Source: Planctomycetaceae bacterium (GTDB taxonomy: Bacteria > Planctomycetota > Planctomycetia > Planctomycetales > Planctomycetaceae). Taken from it: a stretch of 9,876 nucleotides of DNA. The translations under genes and the position numbers were made by a program. Under the pieces are notes generated by a model, which worked only from the letters and a program-made list of their open reading frames with translations, did no database searches and was not told the DNA's origin. The stretch is from the NCBI GenBank assembly GCA_003503535.1, contig DOCI01000122.1, positions 1 to 9,876 of the forward strand. Direction: 5' to 3'. Shown here piece by piece: positions 1-6,782 of the stretch (positions within the stretch are counted from its first letter, which is position 1; the number at the start of each line of letters is the position of its first letter).

Positions 1-83
1 ATTCGAGTTAAAAATCATGGAAACCGCATGAAAATAAGACTCTCTTGTCAAAACTATCTGCCGATCACATCACAAGATCGCAA

Positions 84-113
84 TTGACCTGAAATTGGAT
101 TATGGGGTAAAAG
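84..113 (+). promoter_or_regulatory. possible sigma-70-type promoter upstream of kdsD
   Basis: TTGACC at 84-89 matches the -35 consensus at five of six positions. TAAAAG at 108-113, 18 bases further on, matches the -10 consensus at four of six. This would start transcription roughly 45 bases before the kdsD start codon. Planctomycete promoters are poorly characterised and the spacing is one base over the optimum, so this is only a candidate. The rest of 1-164 shows no gene; the preceding gene, if any, lies off the left edge. Confidence 0.3.
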
Positions 114-164
114 TCCGCAAACTCTCAGCGCCATTTTCCCATATCTGCGTTAAAAGGTGTTCCC

Positions 165-1190
165 ATGACGGCTGCAGTCGATCAAATCATTCCTTACACA
201 CACATTGACCAGTTACGTGAAGCGAAACGCATTATCGAACACGAGGCGACTGCTCTTCGCAATATCGCCATCGATCTCGATGCCCGCTTCTGTGCCGCTG
301 TCGATCGCATCGAACACTGCCAGGGTAGTGTTGTTGTGACCGGCATTGGCAAGGCTGGCATCATCGGTCAGAAAATCGCATCCACGATGTCTTCCACTGG
401 CACACGAGCCCATTTTGTCCATCCGGCTGAAGCCGTTCATGGCGATCTTGGTTCGTTGCATGAAGATGATATTGTACTGATTCTCTCCAACAGCGGCGAA
501 ACTGAAGAAGTCTGTCGATTACTCCCATTGCTTCAACAACGCGGCATAGCCGTGATTGCAATCACCGCAACCTGTCACAGTACACTGGGGCATGCATCTG
601 AAATTGCGATTCCGATTGGACGCCTTCGCGAAGCCGGTCTGCACGGCTTACCCCCATCAACCAGCACAACGGCAATGCTGGCCGTGGGCGATGCTCTGGC
701 TCTGGTTCTGGCTCGGGTGCGAGGCTTCGGAAGTCAGGACTTTGCCCAGTATCATCCTGCAGGCAGCCTGGGACGCAAATTAACATCCGTTACAAAAATC
801 ATGAGAACAGACGATTCCCTGCGAATCGCCAAAGAAACGCAGTCCGTGCGTGAAGTCTTCGGGCAATCCTGGAATCAGGCTCGACGAACCGGAGCCGTAA
901 TGATTGTCGATGAGGAAGAAAAACTGATCGGCATCTTCACCGACAGCGACCTGGCTCGCCTGCTCGCCTGCCATCAGGAACAGAAACTCGATCGACCGAT
1001 TCGCGAAGTCATGACCTCACGTCCCACAACGATTTCGAGAACAGCCGTCCTTGGAGAAGCCGTCGACCTGATGGCCGAACGCAAACTGAGTGAGTTACCC
1101 GTTGTCGATGACGAAGGTTTCCCAGTTGGCATGCTCGACATCACCGATTTGATCGCTTTGATGCCGCAGTCACTTGAGTTGAATTCGTAG
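165..1190 (+). CDS. kdsD: D-arabinose-5-phosphate isomerase, KdsD/KpsF/GutQ family
   Basis: This enzyme converts D-ribulose 5-phosphate to D-arabinose 5-phosphate in the cytoplasm, the entry step to Kdo for lipopolysaccharide. The 341-residue product has the full family layout and usual length (E. coli KdsD is 328). An N-terminal SIS domain spans about 30-205, followed by CBS domains at about 213-268 and 283-334. Family landmarks are GIGKAG (60-65, Lys63 aligning with the catalytic lysine), FVHPAEAVHGDLG (84-96), SNSGE (108-112), STSTTAMLAVGDALA (165-179) and YHPAGSLGRK (196-205, with the conserved His197). The ATG at 165 follows AAGGTG at 154-159, a good Shine-Dalgarno sequence. GutQ or capsule-type KpsF paralogs share this architecture and cannot be separated by sequence alone. 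The downstream LptA-like gene favours the lipopolysaccharide role. No kdsC gene is visible next to it. Confidence 0.95.
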   Translation: MTAAVDQIIPYTHIDQLREAKRIIEHEATALRNIAIDLDARFCAAVDRIEHCQGSVVVTGIGKAGIIGQKIASTMSSTGTRAHFVHPAEAVHGDLGSLHEDDIVLILSNSGETEEVCRLLPLLQQRGIAVIAITATCHSTLGHASEIAIPIGRLREAGLHGLPPSTSTTAMLAVGDALALVLARVRGFGSQDFAQYHPAGSLGRKLTSVTKIMRTDDSLRIAKETQSVREVFGQSWNQARRTGAVMIVDEEEKLIGIFTDSDLARLLACHQEQKLDRPIREVMTSRPTTISRTAVLGEAVDLMAERKLSELPVVDDEGFPVGMLDITDLIALMPQSLELNS

Positions 1191-1198
1191 AGAAATCC

Positions 1199-1312
1199 AG
1201 GCGAGCCGAGTCAGTCATGACTCGGGTGGGTATGAGTCGGCAATCGCGATGTTTGGCAATCGTCGTACAATGATCGTGATGAAACCCCTGCCATAACTGG
1301 CAGGGCTCGCCT
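1199..1312. repeat. compound inverted repeat (REP-like element)
   Basis: Nine-base arms AGGCGAGCC (1199-1207) and GGCTCGCCT (1304-1312) enclose two further perfect hairpins. One is CGAGTCA/TGACTCG (1207-1213 with 1218-1224, loop GTCA). The other is CCCTGCC/GGCAGGG (1286-1292 with 1299-1305, loop ATAACT). Together they form a cloverleaf-like shape that fills most of the kdsD to lptA-like gap. An 8-bp direct repeat GGCAATCG (1239-1246 and 1255-1262) lies between the hairpins. No open frame or clear target-site duplication is visible. It may be a dispersed extragenic palindrome or a folded 3' UTR that attenuates readthrough. The right-hand hairpin runs into CTCGCCTTT, not a real U-tract, so a terminator call is weak. 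Confidence 0.6.
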
Positions 1313-1361
1313 TTAGTAAAACGAAATTGGTGCTGGAGTCTGAAAGCCGAAGAGTTTTCTT

Positions 1362-4337
1362 ATGATGCGGCGATATCTGATCACGCTGTTTTCAACGCTG
1401 ATGATGCTCGGCGCCTACTCAGTGTACGCGCAGGTTTCTCATCGGCTGTTGTCTCGCTCACACACAAATCACGCCACCGCTCAGCGACCAATAGTTCACA
1501 GCGTTCCCTCAATTGGTCCACGCATCAGTCAGGAAATGGCTGAAAAATACTTGCCCGATGCTGCCTGGGCAATAAATGCTCGTGCCAAAATCCGAGCTGA
1601 TGGATTGCATCTGTATTTCAACGAGAAGAAACTCGTCAACGGCAATACAGAGATTGAAGTCAGTCCTGTGGCGATGGTCTGGATGGCTGATCAGGAAGAT
1701 GGAAAAGTACCATCAGATGAGGAGCCGATCGTCATCCGAGCCGAAAAGGCGACCTTCGTCTTTGATGAAGCGGTCGAACTCTCTGAAATCCGAACGAGAT
1801 TGATTCGCGAAATCAGAATGATCGGTCAGGTCTTGATCCGCGGAGACGACGGGTTGAAGGTTCGCGGCAGCAACTTTGTGTTTTCGCGAGACAACAAAAA
1901 CATCAGTAGCTATCACCCGATTGATTTTCGGTTTCAGGAACATCAGGGTTTTGCCAATAACATTCAGATCAATCTAAAAATGCGAGATGGGGGGGCCTAT
2001 GCCGATAATCCTCAAGTTGAAGCAATTAAGGATATTCTCATCAGCGAACATCTGGAGATGAATCTCAAGCCGGATGAAGAGGAATCTCCCGTGCTGGTGA
2101 CCTGCGAAGGTTATTTTCAGTATCGCTTTGACTCCCAATTGGCGATTTTGAATCGAGATGTGCTCGTCCACCGAACGGATAAGACAGGCCTCGTCGATTC
2201 CCTCACCTGCGATTCCCTGGCTTTGCAGTTTGGAGAAAAGCTGGATACCGCCCCCTCAGAAAGCAAAACTCTGGGTGGAAGTACGAATCTTGAGTTGATC
2301 TCGTTAACAGCCACCGGCGAAGAAGTGATTGCTAAATCGTCAGCCAATCAACTCGAAGCTGTCGGCGAACGATTGACGTATTTGCTACGTGAGAAAAAGT
2401 TGATCCTGCAGAAAAATCGTGGCGTGGAAATTGAATATCGGGGGGCAGATCTCTTCACTCCCCGGCTCGAAATCCAGGTCGATGACGATCAGCAACCGGT
2501 CTTTGCCAAATGTGATGGTCCCGGCCAGGTGAAATATCTGGATAAGACCGCAGCGGATTCTGCACAACTGATTCAACAGTCCGCCATTCCCACGATTCTG
2601 GCTCAGGCCAACTGGCAGGAATCGTTAACATTCATGCCCGATCCCAACTCAAAGGGACAATTAGACCTTGTCACCCTGACCGGCAAAGCGGTGCTGCATT
2701 CTCCTGTTCAGCAAACAGGAATTATTTCGAATTCGATCAAAGTCTGGCTGAAGCGCATTCAATTGGAGGCACCAGTAAACGCTTCGGTGAATAGTTCATT
2801 GAGTCAAAAGCAAGATGTGCGAATTCTCCGCACGCTCGCCGAGCAGGATGTTGCGGTGGTCAGCCCATATCTTGAAGGAGAATATGAATCGCTCGATATT
2901 CACTTCGATCGCCAATCAGTCGCGACCCTCGCGGCCTTGAAAGGTGAAACGTCCCAGACGACTAATACGACAACGCCTAACAATGTTACATCTAATTCTT
3001 CCGGACAAACCGGGGCGAACGAAAAACAAAGTCCACTCCAGAAAATCCCGAAAGAACCGTTCAAGATTGATGCGACGCATTTGACCCTGCAGGTCGTTCA
3101 CGATCCCGAATTCAAAGATGTGCATGTCGCTCATGTGAAAACCGAGGGGATCGTGAAAGCAAATGGTTTAATTGAAGACCAGGAACAACCGGTGCATCTT
3201 GAAGGACAATCGGTTGATATCGCCAACGGAGGTGAAGAACGGCAGCGATTTCATCTCCTCGGCACCGATGAACGCTTCGCCTCGATTCGTAGTGGAGAAA
3301 TGCGAATTGATGGGATCGATCTGTTTGTGGATCGTGCCCAGAATTTCTCTCGCGTGATGGGCGGAGGAGCGATTGAGTTTCCCGTCAAATCGAACTGGAA
3401 TGGCGACAAACTTCAGCAGGCTCAAATCCTCGAAGTTTCCTGGAAAGAACAGATGCGGTTTGAAGGACGAACTGCCCATTTTGTGGGAACCGTCCGCGCG
3501 ACCATTGGCGATTCCGTCATCACCTGTGAAGAACTGAAAGTCCATCTCGATCAACCGATCTCTCTCAAATCGACATCAATGACAATCAAGCCGCAAATTG
3601 CCAGCATTGAATGTCGCGATCGGGTTCGCTTTGAAATGAATCAGTATGAAAATGGTGTGCTGGTTGGGATACGCTATCTGGATGTCTGGTCGTACACGAT
3701 GAATCAGCAAACCGGAGCGATGAATGCTCAAGGTCCGGGAGTCATCGAGTTCTGGCAACGCAGCAACGGCAAAGCTTCGCTCGGATTGCCGCAAGGAATG
3801 ATGGGCAAAACCACTTCGGAAAAAACGCCCGCGAAAAAATCCGGCTGGGATTACACCCGCATCACCTTTGCGGGCCACATTGATGGTAACTATCTGAAAC
3901 GCCAGGGAACTTTGCACGACCGCGTGAACGTACTGCATGGCCCGGTCAGCGAACCGCTGTCCCGCTTTGGTCGCGATAATCGTCCCCCTCAAAGCGTCTG
4001 GGTGCAAAGCCAATTGCTTGAAGTCGCATTACGGGAGGTTCCGAAAGATCCGAAGAAACCAGCAGAGGATCAAGCTCCCTGGTCGATCGAAGTGCAGGCC
4101 AAAGGCAATGCGGAAATTGAGGGAGACCAGTTCCTGGCCAAAGCCGACCTGGTTACGTTCGACCAGAGCAACCAGATGTTCACAATGCGTTCGCTGGAAA
4201 ATCGCCACGCGACCATCTGGCACTACGAACATCCCCAAGCCGCCCGCTCCCGCTACGATGTCAAAATGATCCGCATCTCTCCCGATGGCAACATCCTGGA
4301 ACTGGACCGAACACTCGGAGCTTCAGGGTCTCGGTGA
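1362..4337 (+). CDS. giant secreted LptA/LptC (OstA)-like protein, probable LPS transport bridge
   Basis: The product has 991 residues. A signal peptide lies at about 1-23 (Arg-Arg, hydrophobic core, VYA before Gln24). The mature part has almost no further hydrophobic helix, so it is probably periplasmic. The body alternates short beta strands in the LptA/LptC jelly-roll style: antigen-like ends (V.GxV), G/D turns, and 'sd.l.v.yd' strands. LptC-like sequence covers about 66-205 (AWAINARAKIRADGLHLYF; VLIRGDDGLKVRGSNFVF at 157-174). LptA-like modules are seen near 247-290, 311-371, 436-515, 565-660, 700-750 (FVGTVRATIGDSVITCEELKV) and 908-945 (AKGNAEIEGDQFLAKADLVTF). A Thr/Asn/Ser/Gln-rich linker at about 528-556 splits it into two halves. 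E. coli LptA is about 185 and LptC about 190 residues, so this is five times longer. The start is one of two tandem ATGs (1362 or 1365) with only a weak GAAGAG upstream. Function is inferred from fold-like patterns and from adjacency to kdsD; I recognised no exact homolog. Confidence 0.7.
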   Translation: MMRRYLITLFSTLMMLGAYSVYAQVSHRLLSRSHTNHATAQRPIVHSVPSIGPRISQEMAEKYLPDAAWAINARAKIRADGLHLYFNEKKLVNGNTEIEVSPVAMVWMADQEDGKVPSDEEPIVIRAEKATFVFDEAVELSEIRTRLIREIRMIGQVLIRGDDGLKVRGSNFVFSRDNKNISSYHPIDFRFQEHQGFANNIQINLKMRDGGAYADNPQVEAIKDILISEHLEMNLKPDEEESPVLVTCEGYFQYRFDSQLAILNRDVLVHRTDKTGLVDSLTCDSLALQFGEKLDTAPSESKTLGGSTNLELISLTATGEEVIAKSSANQLEAVGERLTYLLREKKLILQKNRGVEIEYRGADLFTPRLEIQVDDDQQPVFAKCDGPGQVKYLDKTAADSAQLIQQSAIPTILAQANWQESLTFMPDPNSKGQLDLVTLTGKAVLHSPVQQTGIISNSIKVWLKRIQLEAPVNASVNSSLSQKQDVRILRTLAEQDVAVVSPYLEGEYESLDIHFDRQSVATLAALKGETSQTTNTTTPNNVTSNSSGQTGANEKQSPLQKIPKEPFKIDATHLTLQVVHDPEFKDVHVAHVKTEGIVKANGLIEDQEQPVHLEGQSVDIANGGEERQRFHLLGTDERFASIRSGEMRIDGIDLFVDRAQNFSRVMGGGAIEFPVKSNWNGDKLQQAQILEVSWKEQMRFEGRTAHFVGTVRATIGDSVITCEELKVHLDQPISLKSTSMTIKPQIASIECRDRVRFEMNQYENGVLVGIRYLDVWSYTMNQQTGAMNAQGPGVIEFWQRSNGKASLGLPQGMMGKTTSEKTPAKKSGWDYTRITFAGHIDGNYLKRQGTLHDRVNVLHGPVSEPLSRFGRDNRPPQSVWVQSQLLEVALREVPKDPKKPAEDQAPWSIEVQAKGNAEIEGDQFLAKADLVTFDQSNQMFTMRSLENRHATIWHYEHPQAARSRYDVKMIRISPDGNILELDRTLGASGSR

Positions 4338-4354
4338 GTCTATTGCTTCTTGCA

Positions 4355-4377
4355 ACTGAAGTTTTGCAAAATTCAGT
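4355..4377. other. small dyad after the LptA-like gene
   Basis: ACTGAA (4355-4360) pairs with TTCAGT (4372-4377) around an inner palindrome TTTTGCAAAA (4362-4371). This gives a stem of about ten pairs with one bulged G. It lies 18 bases past the stop codon of the 991-residue gene. No U-run follows on either strand, so a rho-independent terminator is not supported, though it may protect the mRNA 3' end. Confidence 0.3.
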
Positions 4378-4427
4378 CAGAAGAGAATGGCGAGGAAACA
4401 TCGCTATAGCGGAAGCCCTTGAATGTT

Positions 4428-4811
4428 CTACGATTCGATATCAACCAGAGTCGCATGGGCTGGAGCCGGAATATCTCTTACCAATTGCACTTCGGTCCAA
4501 TTTTCGCCTCCTTTTTTGAAATAGCTGACGGCATTCCGCTGCGCGTCACAGACGAGAATGTCTTGCTGACGATCACTATCAACATTCACGATTTGGACGT
4601 TTGTGATCAGCGGAAGGCCTCTGATTTCAGGGTCCAGATCAAGCCTATTGAAAGATTGTCTGGAAATCGGATACGAAGTGCCGCCAGAATAGACTTCTGG
4701 AGCAGTGCGGATTGACGGCAGAGAAGGGATCACTTTCCATGCCAGGAGCGGTATCGCGACTGCCAGCAGCAATAGAAGGATCAATTGAGTTAGCGTTGAA
4801 TTCTTTAACAA
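4428..4811 (-). pseudogene. truncated VCBS/FG-GAP repeat protein (N-terminal remnant)
   Basis: About 127 residues can be read. An N-terminal membrane anchor or signal segment (TQLILLLLLAVAIPLLAW, about 8-25) is followed by a VCBS/FG-GAP-like segment. In that segment NVQIVNVDSDRQQDILVCD resembles the Ca-binding 'D.DgD...DilV.d' turn, and ISYFKKGG-type sequence precedes PAPAHATLVDIES, where a TAG follows. In intact relatives this last motif continues into a further D-G-D-x-D loop and several hundred residues of beta-propeller repeats. None of the three frames beyond 4428 restores it, so the 3' end appears deleted. No ATG is available: the best start is TTG at 4811, without a clear Shine-Dalgarno sequence, so the 5' end may be damaged too. 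It could alternatively be a short functional membrane-anchored protein, but that is less likely. Confidence 0.6.
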
Positions 4812-5006
4812 GTCGATCTTTCTTACTCAATTGTCAGTTCTGACAAAACCCCTGGTAATAACGTATGGCTTCGATACTGAAGCAAGTTTCTTGCATCCCA
4901 GAAACATTCATTTTCTGTCAATGCAGATTGCATTACTTGACCTGTTATTGTCAACACAAACTTGTTTCGTGTCGTCGAGTTGAAGGCACATAATTTAATT
5001 TGCGCC

Positions 5007-5070
5007 AGTACACATTGATGTGTATTGTCCGTTGATTTCAGCTTTGTGAAGTCAGCGATGCATGTGTACT
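5007..5070. promoter_or_regulatory. ATGTGTA motif cluster, possible operator
   Basis: The heptamer ATGTGTA occurs three times. It is inverted at 5009-5015 and direct at 5018-5024, forming a palindrome TACACAT-TG-ATGTGTA, and direct again at 5062-5068. The outer copies extend to AGTACACAT (5007-5015) and ATGTGTACT (5062-5070), which are perfect reverse complements. This arrangement is typical of a dimeric regulator site plus an auxiliary half-site, but the regulator is unknown and no binding family is recognised. Confidence 0.35.
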
Positions 5071-5195
5071 AAGGATCCCTGCAGGTATGGTTTGGCGACT
5101 CAAGGCCTGAGTAAAGTTGTGATTGTAGGAATTATCCTAACGATCCTGCCTGAGAATGTTTACCACCGCATCGAATTCCTCTTGGGACGGCCTGG

Positions 5196-5223
5196 TTGAC
5201 TGCTTTTCAAGCTATCGTTTAGT
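5196..5223 (+). promoter_or_regulatory. possible sigma-70-type promoter of the HD-GYP gene
   Basis: TTGACT at 5196-5201 matches five of six -35 positions. TTTAGT at 5218-5223, with a 16-base spacer, matches four of six -10 positions. It lies about 120 bases before the ATG at 5345 and overlaps the left arm of the 13-bp inverted repeat. If real, it rules out the longer reading frame starting at 5156. Confidence 0.3.
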
Positions 5224-5295
5224 CGTTGGATTAGCGCCTGCCTTTGATTTGATACGGTTTCATCAATTCGGTCCAGCGTGTCAGCTTGAAAAGCA
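5201..5295. repeat. 13-bp perfect inverted repeat in the leader of the HD-GYP gene
   Basis: TGCTTTTCAAGCT at 5201-5213 is the exact reverse complement of AGCTTGAAAAGCA at 5283-5295, with 69 bases between. In RNA the arms would close a long leader hairpin ending about 50 bases before the start codon. In DNA the arms could be paired binding sites that overlap the promoter candidate. No open frame or mobile gene lies between the arms. Confidence 0.5.
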
Positions 5296-5344
5296 ATTAT
5301 TAGCCCCTGAACCAAACGAATCTGGATCAGGAAGTGGAAATTTA

Positions 5345-6694
5345 ATGATGTCGTCGACACAAGTAGCGGAAAATATCACTCAGGATGACGGTCTGGTCAC
5401 AGTCTCAGTCAATGACTTAATTGTCGGTCGAACAATGAATTTCCCAATCTACGACCCTCATGGTGTCCTGCTGCTGGCTGAGAATTCAGAAATTACGCAA
5501 GAACGAAAACGTGCCATCATTCAGCACGGCGTACCGGAGGTTCGGATCAGTCAGGAAGACAAGAAACGGGTCACAATGAATTCTGAACTCGCCAATCTCA
5601 AGACGAATTCATTTGGTTTTGATGCCGATTTGACCAAACGGATTGATACCATCATCGACGGGGGGTTAATGACCCTCAAGAACGATGGACCAGCTGTAAA
5701 AAACGATGTCGTGTATCTGGGACGCAAAGGCTATGACCAGCAAAGACGACAAAAATTAATTGAACAGCATAAATCCAACGGCAAAGCTCTGGGGGAGATG
5801 ATCAGTGAGGTTATGCATGGGGAAAAGATCAATGGATCAATCGTCTCAAATATGGCAGCCCACTATCTCAAAGAAATGACAACTGATACAGACAATACGT
5901 TGACCTCGGTGATTGATCAGTTTAAGGATGATGATATTGCCTCGCGCTCTATGGAAGTATCGTTGCTGGCGATGGCAATAGGTATCGAAATGGATTTAGA
6001 TGCCGTCAATGCACGTCATCTTGCTGTAGCGGGATTGGTCCATGACTGGGGTATGATGAAGGTTCCGGTAGAAACAAGAACGGCTAAAACAAAACTGAAT
6101 CCGCTCGAAATGCTGGAAATCAAAAAACACCCAATTTATTCACTGGAAATGCTTCAGCACGTTTCTGCTTTATCAACAGTGATTCCAGTTATAGCCTATC
6201 AAGTTCACGAACGGATCAACGGCACAGGGTATCCTCGTGGACGTCGCGGACAAAGCATTCATCCATTGGCTCGAATTTTACAGGTTGCAGATGCATTTGT
6301 CGGAATGACGTCCGTTCGACCTTATCGACCTGCGATGATGCGTTATTCTGCGATGGAATGTTTAATTCGACAGGCCCGTGAAAATTATGTGGACCCCAAG
6401 GTCGTGCGGGCATTATTGAGAGTTCAGTCTCTGTTCCCGATTGGCAGCTTTGTTCAACTCTCCGATGACAGCATCGCTCAGGTGACACGCAGAAATCAGG
6501 ATCATTATACCAAACCAATAATCACTCGAGTCCAGAATGCTTCAGGAGAACTCGTGGATCGAGAAGCCGATGAGAATTTGATTGATTTACATGAAGAAGA
6601 GTCATTAGATGTCGTTCGGGCCTTACCGACTCCGGGATCAAATGAAATTAATTACTCAGAAGACACCTATCATTCAAATTTGGTAGCACCCTGA
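5345..6694 (+). CDS. HD-GYP domain protein with degenerate active site
   Basis: Canonical HD-GYP proteins hydrolyse cyclic di-GMP. This 449-residue product has an N-terminal regulatory region (about 18-75, LIVGRTMNFPIYDPHGVLLLAENSEI) of the kind seen before many HD-GYP domains. The HD-GYP domain spans about 185-365. Visible residues are His233-Asp234 (HDWGM), His262 (KKHP), the GTGYPRG loop with Gly295-Tyr296-Pro297, and Asp316 (QVADAF). Departures from consensus are Met237 for the Lys of HDxGK, Val287 for the first His of HHE (VHER), and no His/Arg-Val signature in the first helix (ASRSMEV). Metal binding and catalysis may be reduced, so a c-di-GMP-binding or protein-interaction role is possible. 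The start is set at ATG 5345 (tandem ATG) because AGGAAGTGGA lies at 5329-5338. An upstream in-frame ATG at 5156 has no good ribosome-binding site. No signal peptide or membrane segment is seen, so it is probably cytoplasmic. Confidence 0.85.
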   Translation: MMSSTQVAENITQDDGLVTVSVNDLIVGRTMNFPIYDPHGVLLLAENSEITQERKRAIIQHGVPEVRISQEDKKRVTMNSELANLKTNSFGFDADLTKRIDTIIDGGLMTLKNDGPAVKNDVVYLGRKGYDQQRRQKLIEQHKSNGKALGEMISEVMHGEKINGSIVSNMAAHYLKEMTTDTDNTLTSVIDQFKDDDIASRSMEVSLLAMAIGIEMDLDAVNARHLAVAGLVHDWGMMKVPVETRTAKTKLNPLEMLEIKKHPIYSLEMLQHVSALSTVIPVIAYQVHERINGTGYPRGRRGQSIHPLARILQVADAFVGMTSVRPYRPAMMRYSAMECLIRQARENYVDPKVVRALLRVQSLFPIGSFVQLSDDSIAQVTRRNQDHYTKPIITRVQNASGELVDREADENLIDLHEEESLDVVRALPTPGSNEINYSEDTYHSNLVAP

Positions 6695-6724
6695 TATTGA
6701 GTAATAAATTGTAAACCGACATAA

Positions 6725-6760
6725 AAAAGAGAGCAGAAGGGAAACCAACTGCTCTCTTTT
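6725..6760. terminator. bidirectional rho-independent terminator
   Basis: GAGAGCAG (6729-6736) pairs perfectly with CTGCTCTC (6749-6756) around a 12-base loop. An A-run (6725-6728, continuing from 6723) precedes it and TTTT (6757-6760) follows. The structure therefore works in both directions, ending the HD-GYP gene on + and the convergent small exported-protein gene on -. It sits between the two stop codons. Confidence 0.85.
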
Positions 6761-6782
6761 CATTCATTATCATTGAATGAAA

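Larger units (their letters stand above)
4812..5344. other. gene-free stretch with several dyads upstream of the HD-GYP gene
   Basis: No coding sequence is convincing here. An in-frame ATG at 5156 would extend the HD-GYP protein by 63 residues, but those residues look unstructured and have a poor ribosome-binding site. Dyads that can be read directly are AATGCA/TGCATT (4920-4934, 3-base centre), TTGAC/GTCAA (4937-4954), TACACAT/ATGTGTA (5009-5024), and the 13-bp inverted repeat listed separately. The density of dyads fits a regulatory leader for the downstream gene. Confidence 0.45.

Noticed and set aside
1286..1314. CCCTGCC/GGCAGGG hairpin as a rho-independent terminator of kdsD
   Set aside because: The bases after the stem are CTCGCCTTT, too GC-rich for a U-tract, and the hairpin is better explained as part of the larger compound repeat.
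3168..4013. Long open frames on the - strand opposite the 991-residue gene (128 and 145 codons)
   Set aside because: They lie fully antisense to a well-supported gene, have no ribosome-binding site, no recognisable motif and a shadow-like composition.
5156..5344. N-terminal extension of the HD-GYP protein from an ATG at 5156
   Set aside because: The ribosome-binding site is poor, the 63 residues resemble no domain, and the segment contains a promoter candidate and a 13-bp inverted repeat. A good ribosome-binding site precedes the ATG at 5345.
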